DNA of 64,000 nt, taken from Vicia villosa. Its lineage: Eukaryota; Streptophyta; Magnoliopsida; Fabales; Fabaceae. The notes beneath the pieces are model-generated. The model saw only the letters and a list, made by a program, of their open reading frames with translations, did no database searches and was not told where the DNA came from. Position numbers and translations under genes: made by a program. The stretch covers positions 12,098,930 to 12,162,929 of the forward strand of contig NC_081186.1 of the NCBI RefSeq assembly GCF_029867415.1, written 5' to 3'. Below, piece by piece: positions 36,481-48,749 of this stretch (within the stretch, counting starts at the first letter, position 1; each line of letters starts with the position of its first letter).

Positions 36481-39400
36481 GATGCCCCTATTTAAGTTTC
36501 TTCTATCCGGAGATGTGAAGATTGGAAGTCTTCGTTTCGACGTGATTGAAGAGACTTAAATATATATATATAAAAACACAATTTTTGAACCTGAGATGCA
36601 ATGTAATGCTTATGATTATGAATGCATATGATTTCCACGAGATGGAAACAGGACACCACAGGGGATAAGTAAACAGACTCCGTTGGGGAAAAGGTATGCG
36701 TCATCCAGGAATAGAATCGGACTTCACAAAAGAAAGAAACAGTCAACAGAAGCTTTCAAGAGTAAAACGTGAAAGGAACTTTGGACAGGAAATCAACAGA
36801 GACGTTCAGAAGAAAAAAAAAATCTCTGGAACCCACATCAGAAATAATTCAAGAGTAAAACATGAATGAATTTGGAAAGGAGTATAAATTGACAGAGGCA
36901 TTCAAAAGTAAAACATGATTGAACATCATCACAGGCAATCAAGACTAAAACATGATTGAATAGTATCAAAATCAATCAAGAGTAAACCATGATTGGATAA
37001 CATCACAGGCAATCAAGACTAAAACATGATTGAATAGTATCAAAAGCAATCAAGAGTAAACCATGATTGGATAATATCAAAGGCCATCAAGAGTAAAACA
37101 TGATTGAATATCATCAAAGACAATCAAGAGTAAAACATGATTGGGACACCAACCGAGAGTAAAGCACGATCAAACAACATCAAGAGTAAAACATGATTGA
37201 ATATAAATAAAGATCAATCAAGAGTAAAGCGTGATTGAATAATATTAAAGGTCAATTCCAAGTAAGTTGGACTTTGATCTCAAGGTAAGATGTTGAAAAC
37301 AACAAGACTTGTAAAAATATAAATGAGCATGAATTTGTTTCTATGCATGATGTTGAATTTTTTTCTATCCATGATGAATGCTCAATGCAATGTAGTTATT
37401 TATGACAACTGGGATTGACTCTTTTGTGAGGCAAGATTGGAGCTTTGATTCCTCAACACGGAAATTCTACCAACTCTGCTTCGGAAGATGCTTGAATAAA
37501 CTTCTTGTCACACTGATAACTGTATTAAACAAATGATCCTTTGAGAAGAACTGATAAACTATGCTTGAGGATTGCTGAAGAAGATTGCCCCTGATTGAAT
37601 AATTGTTACAAGTTAACTGATCATGGCTTCAGTTGAACTATGTTGGGGATGAACTGGTCACGGATTCAACTCTTGAAATGAATGTTGGGAAGACTTGCCA
37701 TAGTATACATCTTGAAGAGGGTATTCTGATCAACAAATCTTGATTAAACATATGAACAACAGGATCTTGAAGTAACGTGCCCCTGATAGGATCATTGACC
37801 AAGTTTCTCGACTGTTTGAACTTCCTAGAAGATGAGTGCTTACTTGCAAATAAAATGTTCATTCAAGAATGGTAATTTTAATGCAATGCTCAAAACATAT
37901 TTTTGAAATCAAAGTCACTTTGTAAAGAAAATGGAATCACTGTTCAAAACATAAAGGTTAAAACAATCAACGTGAAAGATAAAGCAAAGATATGGTATCA
38001 ACATAAATGATTGGTAAATCTCTTGGAAGTCAGCTTACGCAACCTTGTTGTAGTATGCTTTCAAAATAAACCTTGCTTCAATTAGGGCTTTTGAAGGTTG
38101 TAACGTGGTCAGGTTCACGGTTTAAAAAAAACAAAAGGTATAAGGCTCAAAATTTTTGTAACCCACCCCATCTTCGTGATGATCTTCAATCCTAAACTCA
38201 GTTAATTCAAAATATGCATTCAGGTTCCAAGAGACTTCTGCAATTTTATCTGTTGTGATGATGATAGTTCACAAGCTAAGAAAACTTAGTGATGGCACTC
38301 ACTTCTTCCTTTTGATAGTCACAACATTTTGTGGTTCAAGAATTTATTGACTTATCTCTATTTTCTTTCTTTTGATATCCCTAACTTTTGCATGAACTGT
38401 TTTATTTTGAACTTACAGTCAGCGGGATGCCTTAATTTTTGCCTAAGTCATTTTTGATTTTGACTTAGCAGGCTTTTCGTCGATTTTCTTTTTTGATACT
38501 TTTTTTCCTGAAAGATAGTGACTACCTTGCTTAATGATTATAATGAACCATCATCGACTTTTGCTCGGCGTCTCCAACATTTCTTTGATGTAAGCGGAGG
38601 AAAGCTTGTGATTAAAATACTTGTTAAAAGGTGCATTGAATGATTCTCTTAAAATAGAATGCACAACCAAATCAACTGGGAACTACCCTGCCCCGGGTTA
38701 AAATGTGGGTTATTTCGTACAGAAAGAAACACCAACTTCTAGGCTCAAAGGGGTTGACAAGGGATTAACTTCCTTATTTCTCCAGTGTATGGGAATTGAA
38801 ACAATGCCTGTACATCGTCAGCAAATTTTTATTTGAAAGCATACATTTCAACAACCTGGGTATTTCGTTATCATCATCCTCCCTCCAATCTTTGCATAAA
38901 ACACAAGTTTGATAGAGAAAGCAAAATAGAATTTTTTTTTTGTAAAAGAAGCATAAACATAGACATAGTAGATGAAAATGAATTCAAACATGCGATGCTC
39001 ATTTCATTAAAACTAACATTCAGGAATAAATAAAGTTTAAAAGCAAACAATACAACTGAGGAAATGAAAACAGTAAGGAAACATGGCCTAGTGGCTAATC
39101 AATGACGAGGATGAGCTGTCCTGCCTTGATACACTGGCTTTAGGGAGATAATTGTCTCTGACCCGTTTTCAGCCATTCTGATTCGGCAAAGGATTAGTGA
39201 CAACATTGGGACCAACATTCTTAAAAGATAACATCTTTGATCTAATCAACTCTTAAACTATGTCCTTCAAAGGGAAACATCTTTCTAAATCATGGCCCGC
39301 TGCCCCTTGATGGAAAGGACAATGAAGATCAGACCTAAAACCTTCTGGAAGAGGATTCCGAGGAGGAGGAATCAACTTGATGGTAGACAGACAACTTCGA

Positions 39401-40379
39401 AGATGGAGACAGACAAGGATAAGTTTCTTGGGTAACATGGATGTATGTATGCAAATGATGCAATTGTTGTTTATATTATTTGAGTTTCAAAGAACTTAAG
39501 ATATTAATTTGCAAACATTCAAGCATTGGATTAAAGCATTGATCAAGTTATCATCAAAATCAATCATCCATTTTGGTGGATTAGAGTTTTCACCCCATCA
39601 ACACCCAAGATCCATTGAGTTTGATGAAACTTACGATGTTTACAAAAAAAGACCTCTGAGTTCATTGGAAATCAAAGGAAAAGATTTTTATGAATGTATG
39701 AGTGCATGAATGCCACATATACAGAAATGGTAACACAAACATGGTGCACATAAGGTAGGTTCCAAAGTTCAACGTCACGAGCATGTGGTCAAAGAACCAA
39801 ATATGGGATAGTACTAGGGTTAATCACCTGCACAACATGTTCTACTGATACGTCAGAGTCCACATTCTTCTTTCGGATATTATCGGCGCTTGCACAATTG
39901 AACTTGTGAGCTAATAATATTCTTAAGAAAAACTCGTCTGCGTGTGATTCTCCGCATGACAACTAATCCAAGTCTACACCTGAATAGTTTCTGCGCCGCA
40001 ACCTAATAAGGCCAGGATGGGTTGGGGTTCTACGGCCAACTCAGCTTCTACAGTTCAATGAAAGCGATAATGTCTTCGCTACGAAACATGCTAAACATAT
40101 ATTACCAACAAGGAACCTCCACTGAGCGGAAGGATTCTCATGCCAGCTTTTTAAGGACTGAACTCCTTGTATGCCATACATGACTATACCCTCCACCTAA
40201 TTCTTATGTGTACTTAATCCGGGTTAGGATTTGTCCATAATGTATCACTTGTAACAGAACCACACATATATCCAGAATAGCAAAAAAACACAAAATAAAC
40301 AAAATAAACAAGTATAAGCAAATATTAAAGTGATATAAAACTCTAAGGTAACCCCTCTTTTAAAAAAAGATTTTTCAAG
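36481..40379 (-). mobile_element. Element B: internal unit 2
   Basis: The same content as unit 1, with a handful of single-base differences over 3.9 kb (for example near 36511, 38397, 39115, 39298). Gag remnant at 39438-39097 (CPFHQGAAGHDLERC, one residue different), repeats 36750-37250, conserved block 38036-38895. Confidence 0.93.
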
Positions 40380-40397
40380 TCCCCAGCAGAGTCGCCA
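40380..40397 (-). promoter_or_regulatory. Element B unit 2: primer-binding site
   Basis: Minus strand TGGCGACTCTGCTGGGGA, 4 nt from the LTR end at 40402. Confidence 0.92.
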
Positions 40398-40401
40398 GTT
40401 C

Positions 40402-43400
40402 TGTAAACTCGGTTTTTTTAGGCGAACTGACTCCTTGCTCTCTTTTTTTTATTATTTTATATTTTTGCAAGAGTCGCCACCGACTTTTATTTTATCCAAC
40501 ATTTAGGAAAGGCATAAAAGAACAGGAAAAACCTTTTGACAGATTTTGGGTTCGGGGGGTTGGTTATACAAAGGGAAGGTTTTAAGCACCCTTTGTATCC
40601 ATGGTTATCCATGGGCTCTTAATTGCTTAGCTCACTTTTTAAATGCTTTATTGATTTGAAAATAGAAGAAGTGAAGATGGACAATAAGTCACATAGGTCT
40701 CTGAAGAGTTTCACCGGGAATAATGCCCTTCAAATACCAGATGAAAGTTTTGAAAATAGATGAGAAGTTTTGAAAATACGTTGTTTGAAAATGAAAGTAT
40801 TTGAGCAAGCAATTAGGATTTATCTACTCTCAATTTATAAGATCTTTTCTATGCATTTAATACTTTTCTTAAATGATGGTATGATTAAAAAAAAGTAATA
40901 AGAGGGAAAACCATAGAGGTGCAAATGTGCAAAGTGCTTTTTTTTTTAAGTTTTATCTTGATTATTATTGTTTTAGCTTAAAGGTAAAAATATGGTCCAA
41001 GTGGACAAAAGGAAGATGACGGAAACATTAACAATGCGTCCAAATGGACAAAGAAAAAATAGCGGAAGCATAAATAATATGTCCAAATGGAGAAAGAGAA
41101 AATAGCGGAAACATAAATAATATGTCCAAATGGACAAAGAAAAATAGCGGAAACATAAATAATATGTCCAAATGGACAAAGAAAAAATAGCGGAAACATA
41201 AATAATATGTCCAAATGGATAAAGAAAAAATAGCAGAAATATAAATAATATGTCCAAATGGACAAAGAAAAAATAGCAGAAATATAAATAATATGTCCAA
41301 ATGGACAAAGAAAAAATAGCAGAAATATAAATAATATATCCAAATGGACAAAGGAAAAATAGCAGAAATATAAATAATATGTCCAAATGGACAAAGAAAA
41401 AATAGCAGAAATATAAATAATATGTCCAAATGGACAAAGAAAAAAAAATGACAGAAACATAAATAATATGTCCAAATGGACAAAGAAAAAATGACAGAAA
41501 CATAAATAATATGTCCAAATGGACAAAGAAAAAATAACAGAAACATAGATAATATGTCCAAATGGACAAAGAAAAAATAACAGAAACATAAATAATATGT
41601 CTAAATGGACAAAGAAAAAATAACAGAAACATAAATAATATGTCCAAATGGACAAAGAAAAAATGACAGAAACATAAATAATATGTCCAAATGGACAAAG
41701 AGAAAATAACAGAAACATAAATAATATGAATGATAAAATAAAGTATAAAGCAAGAAATATAAAGAACAATATAATAAAATGCGGAATATAAAGTTAATTG
41801 TTAGTATGTTAGCACGCGAATCATCTTAAAGCTAGTTAAGTATATCCACGATGTTAGTGAAGATTGATGGTGAGTGAATGATGATCTCGGATTTAATGTT
41901 AATGAAAATTTATCAGAAGCTTGATAGAATCATAGCGACTACACGATAAATTTCCAAAAGTCTTAAATCAACTGCATACAATCTCTGCCATATTTGATCT
42001 TTTATTCTGATTCGGGACAAAGGAAAAAGATAAGAAATAATATCAAATAATATACAAAAATAAATATAAAACAAATTAAACTTAATTCATTCTTTTTGTG
42101 ATTTTTTTGGAATTGATTTTAAGTTAATTAACAAGCTAATTAAACAAATAATTATACAAATAATTAAACTTAACAAGAAAAATATTATTTTATATGTCAA
42201 AAATTAGATTATAAAAAATATAAACCTAAATCTAAAAGGAAAATATTTTTGGAGTTTTTTGATTGGTTGAAAATAATTAAAAAAAGCAATATTTACATAA
42301 TTACTAATTAATTAAGCAAAACTAATTAATTATGAAAAGAAATAAAATATTTTTATGTTAAAAATTAAATAAACATTTTATCAACTTAAAACTAAAATTA
42401 AAACATTTTTTTTGAGAAATTGAAAATATGCATAAATATGGAGTTTTTAATTCATGAACTCCTAACACTACTACATATTAAAAATTACATTGTACTTACT
42501 CTATGATGTCCCAAGAGTGGAATAGAGTGATTGAAATTGATTGAAAGTGGCTATTTGAATGAGCTTTGATTTTTACAAGTTTCTTGAAACTTTTGCAAAA
42601 AATATAAACTTAAGCTATGACTTTGTGGTGATTGTTGTTGTTCTTTGTGTTCCTCTCCCTTTTTTTCCTCTTTTTGAATGAAGAAAATGAAGTTCTATTT
42701 ATAGGCAAATGATTTGATATGGAAGCCTTGCAAGTTGGAATTGTCATGATTAATTTTGTGGAAAAAGAATGGAATATTCTTTCAATGAGTGCATTTCTTT
42801 AACCATGGTTAAAACACTCAAGTGTTATTCTCTTCAATCTTGCAATAATATCTTTAAGCATCTTGAATTGGTCTTGATTGGCAACCATAAGCATCTTTGA
42901 TAATATCTTTGAATTATCTCACTTTAATTAAACTTTAAATGAATAAAATTTAATTAAAATGAAATAAAAATGTCATGAATCATGGATATGTTGTGAGTAT
43001 CTTTAAACATATGAGAATCAAGATTGAATCACAAAAGAATTGGCCTCTTTGAAAAAAAATCAAATTTTGGTCATTACTTGTTTCATGCATTTTTCCAAAA
43101 AAGGTCAACTTCATCAAGGCATATCTCCCTCAATTTTGATCCTATGAAAGTGTTCTTGTACTTTTTAGAAAGCCCAAGATGTCCTCTACAAGCCACTTTG
43201 GAAGCGTTTTTGCATTTGGAGAAGTTATCTTGATGATATGGGCTTTGACAAAAAATTGCTTTTTGTTGACTTTGAAAATGACCTGTAATGTTTTGGCTTA
43301 TATCTCTTAGGCGGAAGCATTTCTTGACCTTGGTCCCAACATCAAAGTTGTAGAGAATTGAATTTCCTTGAGAATGAGCTTTGGTTGGAATTTTTCTGAT

Positions 43401-45210
43401 AAATTATGAGAGAGTTATGGTCGGTCAAAGTTCAGTTGACTTTTAGGTAAAAAACTCTAATTTTGCAATTGAGTTTTGTCAATTTCTGAACTTTTCTTGA
43501 TGAATTATGATCAACCATTGATCACATGATGAATCTTTTGACAAAATATGGATGTTGACAAAAAATTGCATTTTTGACTGTCTGTTGACTTTTTGGTCAA
43601 ACTGGTCGTCTGTTGACTGTTTGAGCTGTTGACTGTGCGTCTGAGCGAATCGAAGTTTGAAAATTTGCCTGGTGGTACTTTGAGACATATGGAGATCCAT
43701 GAAATCCATTTGAGGTCTCAAAAACTCGTTCTCCTGAAAAAATTAAAAACCCTAGTTAGGGACTGTTTGTGTAGGAGACAGTTAGGCGTACCTGATTTCT
43801 ATGCAGTGTTGAGTCTTTGTTGATCACGTGATTATCATAAGACTTCTAGAACGAAAATCTTGGAAATTTGAAGTGCGAAAGATTGATTTGACTGATGGTA
43901 CAAACACGAAGAATTGTGCTGATAGCGGGTTTGACTGGTAACTGGTTGTCCGGGTATTAACGTAACAGTTAAAGTGAAAATTCAACAGTTAAAGTTAATT
44001 TTTTTCTTTTTTTGTTTTTTTTTGTGTTAATGGTGAAAAATTATTTACATGGTTTGTTCGAAAAACACAAACATAATAAATAAATAAAATATACTGTACG
44101 CGAACGAAATTACCGATACTAACCTTAAAAAATATTTAATGCACAGAAAAAATAAATACTTAACTGGCAGAAAACACACAAAATATTATCTGGATAATTG
44201 AACTACAGTACGACAGATAGTACGACATTTAATACTGACAGTACAAATATTACATAACATAATGAACAGTACGACAAACAAACGGTACATTATTTGAGAA
44301 CAAAAGATACGACAAACTTTAAAAATGACGATTAAAAACCCATGCTATAAATAGCAACATATAGATGATCGGGAGTGTAAGCAACGCAGGTCCGCATTTT
44401 TCAGGACTATGCAGACAGAAAAAGGACATGATCACCACCAAAACAGTGATGACCATAAGAAAACACGTATCCATCCACTTTGCCATTTTTGCCGGGGAAG
44501 AAGAGAAAATAATTATGAGATAGTGTGATAGAAATTTGGGAGATGAGTGAAATTTGATGTGAGAATTTATGGAAAAAATGAGGAGTATTTATAGAGTGAA
44601 AAGAGAGAGATAGAGACGTTGGGAATGGAATGGTACCGTTTGAATAGTAGTAGGATTTGGAAAAAAAAAAGTATGGTAGGTTTTTGAAAAGAAAAGGGGT
44701 ATAGAATAAAGCTAGGATTTGATTTGAAAGAAAGAGATTTGAAAAGAAAGGAAGATATTTGAAAAGAAAAAAATAATAATATAGTATAAAAATAAAAATT
44801 TGTGGGAAATAAAACCAATAATAATTTAATTGTTACCGGTATAATCTGAAACCCGGACTCCGCGCCTGCAAATTTTAATTCTGTACCAACTGCGTCAGCA
44901 TCATTTATCTGAAAATAAATCTCAAATAAACAGTGTATGAAGTGATAAACAGTATTTGGCGTTTATGTAAGAAAAAATTTAACAGCGAACCAAAATACTG
45001 TATAAAAAATTCTAAAAATTGAGTATTCATAAAATCAGGATATTTATGAAATAAAAATCCAAGATTGTATAAAACTCCAAATTTTTAGACAGAAGTCTGT
45101 TGACTTCTTTTTGAAAAAAAAGAACGCGGGCGAATTTTGGGGTATAACAATAATGATCATAACACTTAGAAAATGATGGGATCTCAGAGGTCAAAAATTG
45201 GGGTGCAACA
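40402..45210 (-). mobile_element. Element B: LTR copy 3 (5' LTR of unit 2), 4,809 bp
   Basis: Nearly identical to copies 1 and 2. Minisatellite at about 40996-41727; PBS-like decamer at 40470-40479. A PPT follows at 45211, so it was also the 3' LTR of a third unit, now mostly deleted. Confidence 0.95.
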
Positions 45211-46007
45211 GATGCCCCTATTTAAGTTTCTTCTATCCGAAGATGTGAAGATTGGAAGTCTTTGTTTCGACGTGATTGAAGAGACTTAAATATATATATA
45301 AAAACACAATTTTTGAACCTGAGATGCAATGTAATGCTTATGATTATGAATGCATATGATTTCCACGAGATGGAAACAGGACACCACAGGGGATAAGTAA
45401 ACAGACTCCGTTGGGGAAAAGGTATGCGTCATCCAGGAATAGAATCGGACTTCACAAAAGAAAGAAACAGTCAACAGAAGCTTTCAAGAGTAAAACGTGA
45501 AAGGAACTTTGGACAGGAAATCAACAGAGACGTTCAGAAGAAAAAAAAAATCTCTGGAACCCACATCAGAAATAATTCAAGAGTAAAACATGAATGAATT
45601 TGGAAAGGAGTATAAATTGACAGAGGCATTCAAAAGTAAAACATGATTGAACATCATCACAGGCAATCAAGACTAAAACATGATTGAATAGTATCAAAAG
45701 CAATCAAGAGTAAACCATGATTGGATAACATCACAGGCAATCAAGACTAAAACATGATTGAATAGTATCAAAAGCAATCAAGAGTAAACCATGATTGGAT
45801 AATATCAAAGGCCATCAAGAGTAAAACATGATTGAATATCATCAAAGACAATCAAGAGTAAAACATGATTGGGACACCAACCGAGAGTAAAGCACGATCA
45901 AACAACATCAAGAGTAAAACATGATTGAATATAAATAAAGATCAATCAAGAGTAAAGCGTGATTGAATAATATTAAAGGTCTATTCCAAGTAAGTTGGGG
46001 TGCAACA
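45211..46007 (-). mobile_element. Element B: truncated third internal unit plus 13-bp LTR remnant
   Basis: Matches the first 784 bp beside the PPT of units 1 and 2, then jumps at TTGG (45995-45998) to the LTR terminus TTGGGGTGCAACA. Intact units read AAGTAAGTTGGACTTTG here. TTGG is shared by both breakpoints, a microhomology deletion of about 7.9 kb if the missing part was full length. Confidence 0.92.
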
Positions 46008-46012
46008 GCTGT
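46008..46012. other. Right target-site duplication of element B (GCTGT)
   Basis: Directly after the LTR terminus GCAACA; matches 22941-22945. Confidence 0.9.
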
Positions 46013-46440
46013 AGAATATGTCGTACGTCAGATCAGATCCAATTTGCATTCTTAGATGATTGGTAGACCGTGCGTTCGGTCGAAGAATAAATCGTGCGTT
46101 AGACTATTCTCAATTGCATCCTCAGATGTCTGGAAAACCGTGTGTTAGGTCGAAGAATAAATCGTGCATTAGATTATTCTCAATTGCATCCTCAGATGTC
46201 TGGAAAACCGTGCGTTAGGTCGAAGAATAAATCGTGCGTTAGACTATTCTCAATTGCATCCTCAGATGTCTGGAAAACCGTGCGTTAGGTCGAAGAATAA
46301 ATTGTGCGTTAGACTATTCCCAATTGCATCCTCAGATGTCTGGAAAACCGTGCGTTAGGTTGATGGATAAGTCGTGCGTTAGACCAATCCGATTTGCATC
46401 CGTAGATGTCTGGAGGGCCGTGCGTCAGGCTTTGCTTTGA
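46013..46440 (-). repeat. Element A internal: 70-bp tandem repeats
   Basis: CGAAGAATAAAT-GTGC recurs at 46081, 46151, 46221 and 46291 (exact 70-bp spacing), with diverged units on both sides. Units carry ATCCTCAGATGTCTGGAAAA and CCGTGCGTTAGGTC. Array B is inserted into the left end of this array. Confidence 0.92.
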
Positions 46441-47654
46441 ATTAGATTTGAACCTTTGTGATGTACCTGTCAGATAATATTCACTTGGTTGTAATGTCAG
46501 TTTTATGTAATGTTTATGATGTATGTAATGAATGAGATGGAGTTCTCAAAATTAAATGGGAAGCTTTGTATGTTATGCATGAATTATAACCGCATGCAGT
46601 GTATGAATATACATGTGATGTATATGATGTATGGCTATGATTTATGTTACTCGAAGCATCTTGATTGAAAAGATAAATCTCCATGTCATTGTGAGTTTGA
46701 TGTTTTGATCTTTCCTTGGAGAAGCTCAGCTGGGGATTTATGATTTCTGCTTGGGGATGAATAGTAATTTGATGGATCCTGACTGGGGATAGAAGATATT
46801 AGTAGACCATGTTGGAAAAGAGCAAAGTGTTGGAGAGCCGGTAGTGTTGAAGATGTAAACTCTGTTGGGGAGATATGTCTTTGTTGGACGAGTATGTTTG
46901 AAGATATCTTCTTGAGGATTGCTCTGTGGGGATATGATCTTGTGAAATTGGAACTGTGGGAAAGTATGGATGCCTTGAACATTGCCCCCAGTATTATACT
47001 AACTACCATTCGATTTAGGACACCCTACTGAGTATTGATCAAGATGTCAACTGGACTTGCATAGATTTGCCCCAGTTAGTAGGGACTTTTGGAAAGATTC
47101 GCCTCGCGAGGACTTTATGAGATGTGTACTATGGGTAACATGCCTCTAGTACTTAGTATGATGCCCCTGACTGATCGGGAAGTAGCTTCGGACTCACTTG
47201 GGTGCATGCCCCTGATTATTGATGCTTCTGAGATATTTTTTCGAAACTTGACCTGATTATCCCAAATTGATCGGGAAATAGTTTGAATCCCACTCGGGAT
47301 GTATGCCTTTGATTATTCGGCTTTTGAGAGATTTTGGAATCTTGACTTGATTGCCCCATATTGATTGGGCAAAATGTGTCGTGCCCCTTGTATACATAAG
47401 AGACATTGCTTCTGAAGTGATTTTGTCTGTCGGGATAACTTTTAGTCATCAGTTGTACCCTGTGCAAATTCTTTCTGTTGCTAACATTTGAAATTATGTA
47501 GCAGAATATGTTTAATAATGAATTCATGAGATGCAATGCATACGTTTGTCTTGAGTTTTTGAAAAACATTAAAACAGGAGATGTAAAAGCGTGATGTTTA
47601 TAAAAACATGATATTTGTAAAAACGAAACATCAACTCAGCATTTGTGATAAACC
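46441..47654 (-). other. Element A internal: non-coding, with PBS-complementary motifs at 46725-46945
   Basis: Plus-strand motifs AGCTGGGGAT, TGCTTGGGGAT, GACTGGGGAT, ACTCTGTTGGGGAG and GCTCTGTGGGGAT are spaced 25-65 bp. In sense they resemble the TCCCCAGCAGAG of the primer tRNA end. No supported gene. Confidence 0.6.
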
Positions 47655-48520
47655 TTAAGGAGTCAGGATACCTTTTGGTGACAGTATGCTTTCGAACTAA
47701 CCATGCTTCAATTAGGACTTTCAAGGGTTGTAACGTGGCTTGGTTCACGGTTTAAGAAACAAAAGATAATGGCTCAAAATTTGATTGTACCCATCCCTCT
47801 CCGTGATGATCTTCAGTCCTGAGCTCAGTTAATTCAACTTATGCATTCAGGTTCCAAGAGACTTTTGGATTTGCACCTTTGATAATGATGATGGTTCACA
47901 AGCAAAAAGAACTTTTGAGACGGCAGTCACTTCTTCCTTTTGGTAGTCACAACATTGTTGTTCAGGAATTTATTAACTTCTTCTTTTTATCTTTTTGATA
48001 GCCCTAACTTTTGCCTGAACTTTCTATTTTGAGCTTACAGTCAGCGGGATGCCTTGATTTTTGCCTAAGTCTTCTTTTTTTATTTTTGACTTAGCAGGCT
48101 TTTCTTTGAATATGTGTTTTTTCATCATTTTTGTTTTTTTTTTAAAGATATTGACTGCCTTGCTTAATGATTGATGAACCATTGTTGGCTTTTGATTGAC
48201 ATCTCCAACACTTCTTTGATGTGTGCGGATGAACGCTTGTGATTGAAACCTTTGTTGAAAGGTGTACTGAATGATTCTCTTAAAATAGAATGCACATCCA
48301 AATTAATTGAGAACTACCCTGCCCCAGGTTATGATCAAGGGTTTTAATTAGTACAAGAAATAAACTTCTACTTCTTAGGCTCAAAGGGGTTGGCGAGGGA
48401 TTAACATCCTTATATCTCCATTGTTTAAGAATTGAAACAATGCCTGTACATCGTCAGCATAGTCTGTTCAAAAGCATACTGTATGAGGTTGCGGTATCGT
48501 TTTCGTCATCCTCCCTTAAA
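47655..48520 (-). other. Conserved non-coding block, element A
   Basis: Homologous to blocks in B (29310-30170) and C (57095-58120). It contains AGGGTTGTAACGTGG, CAGCGGGATGCCTTGATTTT and GGCTCAAAGGGGTTGG. Confidence 0.75.
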
Positions 48521-48749
48521 AGGCTTACAGCTTAGCAGGAATTGAGTATCACAAAACATACGCAAAGTAAAGACATAATTTAAAATGAGTGGTAACAAAG
48601 TAGTTTATTCAAGACAAACATATGCAATGCACTAATGATTATTATTAAGACAAATAATGTCTATCATAAGTCGAATGTTTAAACAAACAGGAAAAGAAAT
48701 TGCAAATGAAAGTAAATCTATTGATCTAAAAAGTTCATCCTTCTAAACA

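Larger units (their letters stand above)
22946..46007 (-). mobile_element. Element B: tandem array of a non-autonomous Ogre (three LTRs, two full and one partial internal regions)
   Basis: LTRs at 22946-27756, 31676-36480 and 40402-45210 share internal regions 27757-31675, 36481-40401 and a 784-bp partial 45211-45994. The period is 8,730 then 8,726 bp. The array ends in 13 bp of LTR terminus (45995-46007), followed by TSD GCTGT (46008-46012) matching 22941-22945. The copies are almost identical. This is the expected product of unequal recombination between LTRs of one insertion. Each unit lacks all pol domains and keeps only a gag zinc-module remnant. Confidence 0.93.

Noticed and set aside
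22946..46007. CRISPR-like or satellite interpretation of the regular arrays
   Set aside because: Repeats sit inside LTR retrotransposon units with LTR, PBS, PPT and TSD. There is no spacer diversity, and the 8.73-kb period is the element length.
46686..47569. Minus-strand frames of 107 and 117 codons
   Set aside because: No similarity to gag, pol or ORF1 and not conserved as frames in the matching B or C regions.
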